DNA of 64,000 bases from Pseudomonas shirazensis (GTDB lineage Bacteria > Pseudomonadota > Gammaproteobacteria > Pseudomonadales > Pseudomonadaceae), in contig NZ_JABWRD020000001.1 in the NCBI RefSeq assembly GCF_014268785.2, forward strand, positions 1,315,001 to 1,379,000. Reading direction: 5' to 3'. Each line of letters starts with the position of its first letter. Positions within the stretch are counted from its first letter, which is position 1. Under the pieces are notes generated by a model that saw only the letters and a list, made by a program, of their open reading frames with translations, was not told where the DNA came from and made no database searches. The position numbers and the translations under genes are program-made. Below are positions 58,992-64,000 of the stretch, piece after piece.

Positions 58992-59894
58992 TTAGCAAAG
59001 CGCCGCGCGCAGGCGCTGGCTCAGCCGACTGCCAAACACATTGATCAACAAGCCGACCATTACCAGCAGCGCGCCCCAGCCCTGAATAGCGCTGAGCCGC
59101 TCACCCAGCAACCACGCCGATGAGCTCAGGCCGATTACCGGCACTAACAATGAAAACGGCGCAACCTTGCCGGCCGGATGGCGCGACAGCAGCGTGCTCC
59201 AAAGGGTGTAGCCAAGCATGGTTGCCGCATACGCCAGAAACAGCAGCGCGCCCACTGAACTCCAGCTGATATGGGTCAACGCCTGACTGATTCGCTCGGG
59301 GCCCTCAAGCATCCACGACAAGGCCAGAAACGGCAGCGGCGGAATCAACCCGCCCCACACCACCAGCGCCACCAGATTCACCGAGCCAAAGCGCCGCGTG
59401 ATGATGTTGCCCATGCCCCACATCGCACCGCCACATAGCGTCAACAACAGCGCAATCAGCGGCACATGGCTGCTGTGCTCACTGCCGATCAACATAAGCC
59501 CGCCTGCCGCTACCAGCAAGCCAAGGACACTGGCCGGGCGCAAGCGCTCGCCGAGAAACAGCGCGGCAAAGCCTAGGGTGAAGAACGCCTGCGACTGCAG
59601 GATCAGCGACGCCAGCCCAGGCGGCATGCCGCTGTGCATGGCCTGGAACAAGAAGGCGAACTGGCCCAGGGAGATCGTCGCGCCATAGGCGATAAGCCAG
59701 CGCCACGGCAGGTTCGGTCGCTTCACCAGCAGTACGGCCGGGAACGCCACCAGCAAGAAGCGCAAGGCGCCCAACAGCATCGGCGGCAAGCCATCGAGGC
59801 CTACCTTGATCACCACGAAATTGACTCCCCAGATGATGATCACCACTAGAGCGATCAACAGGTCCTTGAGCGGCATCATCAGGTCCTTATCCAA
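58992..59894 (-). CDS. EamA/DMT-family transporter
   Basis: This encodes 300 residues with ten helices in two EamA repeats. The first starts LIALVVIIIWGVNFVVIKVG and the second around LLLTLCGGAMWGMGNIITRR, with the paired signature LSSSAWLLGERL near the end. Proteins of this type (RhaT/EamA/YdcZ) usually export amino acids or small metabolites. The start could also be a few codons later at the Met-Met pair. The following YbjQ-like gene may be co-transcribed. Confidence 0.88.
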   Translation of the reverse strand: MDKDLMMPLKDLLIALVVIIIWGVNFVVIKVGLDGLPPMLLGALRFLLVAFPAVLLVKRPNLPWRWLIAYGATISLGQFAFLFQAMHSGMPPGLASLILQSQAFFTLGFAALFLGERLRPASVLGLLVAAGGLMLIGSEHSSHVPLIALLLTLCGGAMWGMGNIITRRFGSVNLVALVVWGGLIPPLPFLALSWMLEGPERISQALTHISWSSVGALLFLAYAATMLGYTLWSTLLSRHPAGKVAPFSLLVPVIGLSSSAWLLGERLSAIQGWGALLVMVGLLINVFGSRLSQRLRAALC

Positions 59895-60069
59895 ACTGTT
59901 ATAGACATATTTCGTAACAGCATAAGGGTTTTTTGCCGCTCGTGACCCGCACAGTTGCTGGCCAGGGTTGCGCTACAGTCTGGCGCAGCACGGCTGAGCC
60001 AGCACCGTCATCTGCCAGTCATGCAACTGTCGTAATCTGCGGGGCATCACTGTGCCCCAGGTTTCCGGC

Positions 60070-61377
60070 ATGCCGCGTCTGCTCTCACTCCTGTTGTTGT
60101 CGCTGCCACTGCTCTGCCTGGCTGAGCCGGTGCAATTGCGCATTCAGGGCTCTAACACCATCGGCACTGCGCTTGGGCCTGCGCTGGTTCAGGGGATGCT
60201 GCGCAGCAAGGACGCGACGGCGATCGAGCATTCCACAGGGGCTGTGCCCAACGAAATCGCCATTACGGCGCAGGGTCGCGATGGCGAACTCCTCAGCGTG
60301 CTGATCGCAGCTCACGGCAGCAGTACCGGTTTCGCTGCACTGGGCAGTGGTGCGGCAGACCTGGTTGCATCCTCGCGACCGATCAGTGACGTCGAGGTAG
60401 ATCAGTTGCAGGCGTTCGGCGACTTGCGCAGCGGCCGTTCCGAGCAGGTCATCGGCCTCGACGGCGTCGCCGTGATCGTCCATCCAGACAATCCACTGAC
60501 CAGCCTCACCACAGCGCAGCTGGCCCAGGTGTTTGCCGGTCAGGTAACCCGCTGGGAGCAACTGGGCGTAGCGGGCGGTGCTATCCGACTGTATGCGCGC
60601 GATGACCGCTCCGGCACCTTCGAGACCTTCAAGGCGTTGGTCCTCGACCCTGTACGTAGCGCACTGAGTGGCGAGGCCAGGCGCTTCGAGTCCAGCGACG
60701 CGCTGGTCGAGCAGGTCCAGAGCGACCGCCAAGCGATTGGCTTCAGCAGCCTTGCGGCCGTGCATGGGGCCAAGGTCCTGGCCATTGCTGCTGGCGATGC
60801 GCCGGCCCTGCCGCCCAGCCGCGCGCTGGTTGCCAGTGAAGATTATCCGCTGTCGCGGCGCTTGTACTTCTACCTGCCGGCCAGTCCGCATCCGCTGGCC
60901 CAGGCGCTGGCTGATTTTGCCCAAAGCCCGGCAGGCCAGGTCATCGTTGCTGAGCAAGGCTTCGTCAATCAGCAAGTCAAAGCTTTGCCGATCCCCGCCC
61001 AGGCAGACATGCCAGCGCGCTACCGCAGCCTTGCTCTGAAAGGACGTCGACTGACCGTGAACTTTCGCTTCCAGGAAGGCAGTGCGAGCCTGGACAGCAA
61101 AGCGCTGCGCGACGTACACCGGGTCGCAGACTTCCTGCAGCAGGCCGGCCACGAGCAAACCAGGACGCTATTGGTCGGCTTCGGCGATCCCAAGGAAACA
61201 CCGGGCAGGGCCGCCTTGCTCTCGCGCCTGCGGGCCATGGCAGTGCGCCGCGAACTGGCCCATGAAGGCCTGCAGAACATCGACGTGCTGGGTATGGGCG
61301 CCGAGCTGCCGGTAGCGGGCAACGAGCAAGAGCAAGGCCGCCAACGCAATCGCCGGGTCGAGGTGTGGGTGTATTGA
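60070..61377 (+). CDS. PstS-like substrate-binding domain fused to OmpA C-terminal domain
   Basis: This encodes 435 residues from the ATG at 60070 (GTG at 60052 possible). A signal peptide (LLSLLLLSLPLLCLA, then EPV) is followed by a PBP-like phosphate-binding-type domain (GSNTIGTALGPALVQ, HGSSTGFAALGSGAADLVA, RDDRSGTFETF) up to about residue 300. An OmpA/MotB peptidoglycan-binding domain follows (TVNFRFQEGSASLDSKAL, then RQRNRRVEVWVY). The protein should bind a ligand in the periplasm while held at the cell wall. No transporter genes lie beside it. Confidence 0.9.
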   Translation: MPRLLSLLLLSLPLLCLAEPVQLRIQGSNTIGTALGPALVQGMLRSKDATAIEHSTGAVPNEIAITAQGRDGELLSVLIAAHGSSTGFAALGSGAADLVASSRPISDVEVDQLQAFGDLRSGRSEQVIGLDGVAVIVHPDNPLTSLTTAQLAQVFAGQVTRWEQLGVAGGAIRLYARDDRSGTFETFKALVLDPVRSALSGEARRFESSDALVEQVQSDRQAIGFSSLAAVHGAKVLAIAAGDAPALPPSRALVASEDYPLSRRLYFYLPASPHPLAQALADFAQSPAGQVIVAEQGFVNQQVKALPIPAQADMPARYRSLALKGRRLTVNFRFQEGSASLDSKALRDVHRVADFLQQAGHEQTRTLLVGFGDPKETPGRAALLSRLRAMAVRRELAHEGLQNIDVLGMGAELPVAGNEQEQGRQRNRRVEVWVY

Positions 61378-61541
61378 GGAATGCAGAGGGCCACGCAAAG
61401 AAATGTAACAGGCTGCCACTCGGCAGCTCCGGCATCTGGGTCTAGGCTCTAACCCATGTGATACCGGGCCCCTCTGACGGCTGCCACGCCGCCATGTCGG
61501 ATCACTGTTGCCATGCAACGTCGACAATCAAGGAGGGGCTC

Positions 61542-62633
61542 ATGACAGCTCTACAGACCTACCTCGCTACTCCCGTACTCGGTACCAGCGCCTGGCTGTG
61601 GCTGGTTTTCGTCGTCATCGTGGTTGGGCTGCTGGTGCTTGACCTTGGCGTCCTGCACCGCAAAGAACGCGAAATCGAAATGCGTGAAAGCCTGCTGCTG
61701 TATTCAGGCTATTTCAGCGTGGGCGTACTCTTCGGCGCCTGGGTCTGGTTCGAGTTGGGCGCGCAGTCGGCGCTGGAGTTCTACACCGGCTTCCTGGTCG
61801 AACAATCGCTGTCGATGGACAACGTGTTCGTCATGGCGATGATCTTCAGCTACTTCGCCATCCCACGCCGCTACCAGCACCGCGTGTTGTTCTGGGGCAT
61901 CCTCGGGGTGGTGGTGCTGCGCGCGATCATGATCGGCGTTGGCGCTGCGCTGGTGCAGAACTTTGCCTGGGTGCTCTACCTGTTCGGCGCGTTCCTGCTG
62001 TTTACCGGGGTGAAAATGGCTCTGTCCAAGGAGGATAGCCAACCGGACCTGGCCAACAACCCGGTGTTGAGGTTTGTACGCCGGCATATGCGCGTCACTG
62101 ACGACGTGCACGGAGCAAAATTCTTTGTCCGGCTGACGCCGCCCGGTGAAAGCAAAGCGCTGCGTTACGCCACACCGCTGTTTCTGGCGCTGGTGTTGAT
62201 CGAACTGGCCGACCTGGTGTTTGCCGTCGACAGCGTGCCGGCGATCTTTGCCATTACTCAAGACCCGTTCATTGTCTACACCTCGAACATCTTCGCCATC
62301 CTTGGCTTGCGCTCGCTGTACTTCGCGCTGTCCGCCCTGATGCATCGGTTCGTATATCTGAAGTACGCGCTGGCCCTGGTGTTGATCTTCATCGGCTGCA
62401 AGATTTTCTATCACGGCCTCATCGGCAAGGTGCCGGCGCTGCTCTCGCTGGGGGTGACTTTTGCACTGTTGCTGGGCGGGGTCGTGCTGTCGTTGCTCAA
62501 GACCCGCAATGATGCGACAGCGGGTGGCCAGCCTGGTCATGGACCAGACCCCGTGGCTCATCACCGGCCAACACCACGCTCAATTCAGGAGGGAGCGATC
62601 ACTGAAAATCCTGACTCGCTGAGGAACCGCTAG
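61542..62633 (+). CDS. TerC-family membrane protein (Alx-like)
   Basis: This encodes 363 residues from the ATG at 61542, with AAGGAGG eight bases upstream. It has about eight to nine helices with the family's acidic membrane motifs: SLSMDNVFVMAMIF in the N-terminal half and LIELADLVFAVDSVPAIFAI in the C-terminal half. TerC/Alx proteins export manganese and some are pH-induced. A polar C-terminal tail of about 45 residues follows the last helix. I could not match a yybP-ykoY riboswitch in the 160-bp leader with confidence. Confidence 0.92.
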   Translation: MTALQTYLATPVLGTSAWLWLVFVVIVVGLLVLDLGVLHRKEREIEMRESLLLYSGYFSVGVLFGAWVWFELGAQSALEFYTGFLVEQSLSMDNVFVMAMIFSYFAIPRRYQHRVLFWGILGVVVLRAIMIGVGAALVQNFAWVLYLFGAFLLFTGVKMALSKEDSQPDLANNPVLRFVRRHMRVTDDVHGAKFFVRLTPPGESKALRYATPLFLALVLIELADLVFAVDSVPAIFAITQDPFIVYTSNIFAILGLRSLYFALSALMHRFVYLKYALALVLIFIGCKIFYHGLIGKVPALLSLGVTFALLLGGVVLSLLKTRNDATAGGQPGHGPDPVAHHRPTPRSIQEGAITENPDSLRNR

Positions 62634-62672
62634 CCAAGTGCAAGTTCGGCGCGCTGCCCAGGCGCGCCACCC

Positions 62673-63902
62673 TCAGCGGCCCATGCGCAGTAACTCCGCC
62701 GGTACATACTTGCCGATTTCATACTTGCCGATGGCGGCCCGATGCACCTCGTCCGGCCCGTCCGCCAGGCGCAGGGTGCGCTGCATGGCGTACATATAGG
62801 CCAGCGGGAAATCAGCGCTGACCCCTGCCCCGCCATGGATCTGGATGGCCCGGTCGATCACTTTCAACGCGACATTGGGCGCGACCACCTTGATCTGCGC
62901 GATCTCGCTGCGGGCGACCTTGTTGCCAACGGTGTCCATCATGTAGGCCGCCTTCAGCGTCAGCAGGCGGGCCATGTCGATTTCCATACGCGAGTCGGCG
63001 ATCTTGTCGATGTTGCCGCCAAGCCGCGCCAATGGCCGGCCAAAAGCCGTGCGTTCAACCGAGCGCCGGCACATCAATTCCAGCGCACGCTCGGCCATGC
63101 CCACCGAACGCATGCAGTGGTGAATCCGCCCCGGCCCCAGCCGCCCCTGGGCAATCTCGAAGCCACGGCCTTCGCCCAGCAGGACGTTTTCATAGGGCAC
63201 GCGCACATTGTCGAAGAGCACTTCGGCGTGGCCATGGGGGGCGTCGTCGTAGCCGAACACCGGCAATGGCCGGACGATCTTCAGCCCGGGCGTGTCGGTG
63301 GGTACCAGAATCATCGAGTGCTGTTCATGGCGCTGGCCATCCGGGTTGGACAGGCCCATGAAGATCATCACCTTGCAGCGCGGATCGCAGGCGCCGGAGG
63401 TCCACCACTTGCGCCCGTTTATCAGCCACTGATCACCATCGCGCACGGCCGTGGCCGCCATGTTGGTGGCATCGGACGAAGCCACGTCCGGTTCGGTCAT
63501 GGCGAACGCCGAGCGGATCTCGCCGCGCAGCAGCGGTTCCAGCCACTGGCGCTTCTGCGCCTCGCTGGCGTAGCGCACCAGCACCTCCATGTTGCCGGTA
63601 TCGGGCGCCGAGCAGTTGAACGGCTCCGGCCCCAGCAGGGAGCGGCCCATGATTTCCGCCAAAGGCGCGTATTCAAGGTTGCTCAGGCCCGCGCCGTATT
63701 CCGAGTCGGGCAGAAACAAGTTCCACAGGCCTTCAGCGCGAGCCTTGGTTTTGAGCTCCTCCATTACCGCCGTCGGCTGCCAGCGGTCGCCCGCGGCAAC
63801 TTGGCGGTCGAACACTGCTTCGGCAGGATACACATGCTGGTCCATGAACGCAGTGACGCGCTCTCGCAGGGCCTGCACCTTGGGCGAATAGGCGAAATCC
63901 AT
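62673..63902 (-). CDS. Acyl-CoA dehydrogenase
   Basis: This encodes 409 residues from the ATG at 63902 (an ATG five codons upstream is also open). Flavin- and substrate-binding motifs are present: [27 protein letters not shown] and the C-terminal [19 protein letters not shown]. This spelling fits the ACAD10/11-like group, often annotated as handling medium or long acyl chains. No beta-oxidation partners are visible before the window ends 98 bp upstream. Confidence 0.93.
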   Translation of the reverse strand: MDFAYSPKVQALRERVTAFMDQHVYPAEAVFDRQVAAGDRWQPTAVMEELKTKARAEGLWNLFLPDSEYGAGLSNLEYAPLAEIMGRSLLGPEPFNCSAPDTGNMEVLVRYASEAQKRQWLEPLLRGEIRSAFAMTEPDVASSDATNMAATAVRDGDQWLINGRKWWTSGACDPRCKVMIFMGLSNPDGQRHEQHSMILVPTDTPGLKIVRPLPVFGYDDAPHGHAEVLFDNVRVPYENVLLGEGRGFEIAQGRLGPGRIHHCMRSVGMAERALELMCRRSVERTAFGRPLARLGGNIDKIADSRMEIDMARLLTLKAAYMMDTVGNKVARSEIAQIKVVAPNVALKVIDRAIQIHGGAGVSADFPLAYMYAMQRTLRLADGPDEVHRAAIGKYEIGKYVPAELLRMGR

Positions 63903-64000
63903 CGGGCTTACCTTCACAGGATGAAGAACATGGGCCTGAGCCTAGAACAAGCGCGCCAATCCACCTAGCCTATTTTCAGCGTGTATAAACATTCATAACC

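Noticed and set aside
60000..60069. Pho-box-like CTGTCGT before the PstS/OmpA fusion gene
   Set aside because: Only one 7-base half-site is present; the second repeat at the required spacing is missing.
61378..61541. Possible yybP-ykoY manganese riboswitch before the terC gene
   Set aside because: Such leaders precede some alx/terC genes, but I could not find the conserved core bases in the expected order in this leader.

Overview
The window is bacterial chromosome with high GC, dense short-spaced operons and gene content typical of Pseudomonas, most likely the P. putida group. Supporting signs are a Pseudomonas-type REP pair, FecI/FecR iron signalling, KauB/SpuC-type polyamine genes, an SfnC/SfnR pair and a TerC protein. 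This assignment is inferred from gene families. No tRNA, rRNA or CRISPR array was seen.

Layout. 1-3600: 3' end of a hybrid histidine kinase, a decayed IS3 remnant and small orphan ORFs. 3600-11110: iron uptake, with one TonB siderophore receptor, a GNAT/cupin pair, and a second receptor with its FecR/FecI regulators; Fur-like boxes precede the first receptor and fecI. 11110-19660: a TRAP-transporter fossil, then an accessory phosphate operon pstS-C-A-B continuing into a degenerate Fic protein and a HAD hydrolase (no phoU), with a Pho box. Across a REP pair lie an MFS exporter and an ArsB-like permease. 19660-25670: a DUF1543 protein and a polyamine-type set (LuxR regulator, PuuC/KauB aldehyde dehydrogenase, SpuC-type transaminase, PuuP-type permease).

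25730-40380 is the most interesting metabolic region. It holds a glycine-betaine-type Rieske oxygenase with a DapA-like lyase, a LysR regulator, a ProV/ProW/ProX-type ABC importer, a protein matching the DMSP lyase DddP at every metal and catalytic position checked, a GATase-type AraC regulator, an FAD amine oxidase, an MFS transporter, a second DapA-like lyase and a second aldehyde dehydrogenase. A 32-bp element recurs in front of three of its transcription units. I read it as one regulon for uptake and breakdown of a quaternary ammonium or sulfonium compound, possibly DMSP.

40400-48280: a BenE-type transporter with a divergent MocR regulator, an orphan PBP2, and an sfnC-sfnR-like organosulfur pair behind a possible sigma-54 promoter. 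48300-53740: six overlapping minus-strand genes encoding a stressosome-like module (RsbR, RsbS, RsbT, an ATPase/SpoIIE phosphatase fusion) joined to two soluble histidine kinases. 53740-64000: a YghU-type GST, an SBF transporter, a class C beta-lactamase, a highly structured leader before a small ORF, a small protein paralogous to one near the left end, a YbjQ-like protein, an EamA exporter, a PstS-like/OmpA fusion, TerC and an acyl-CoA dehydrogenase.
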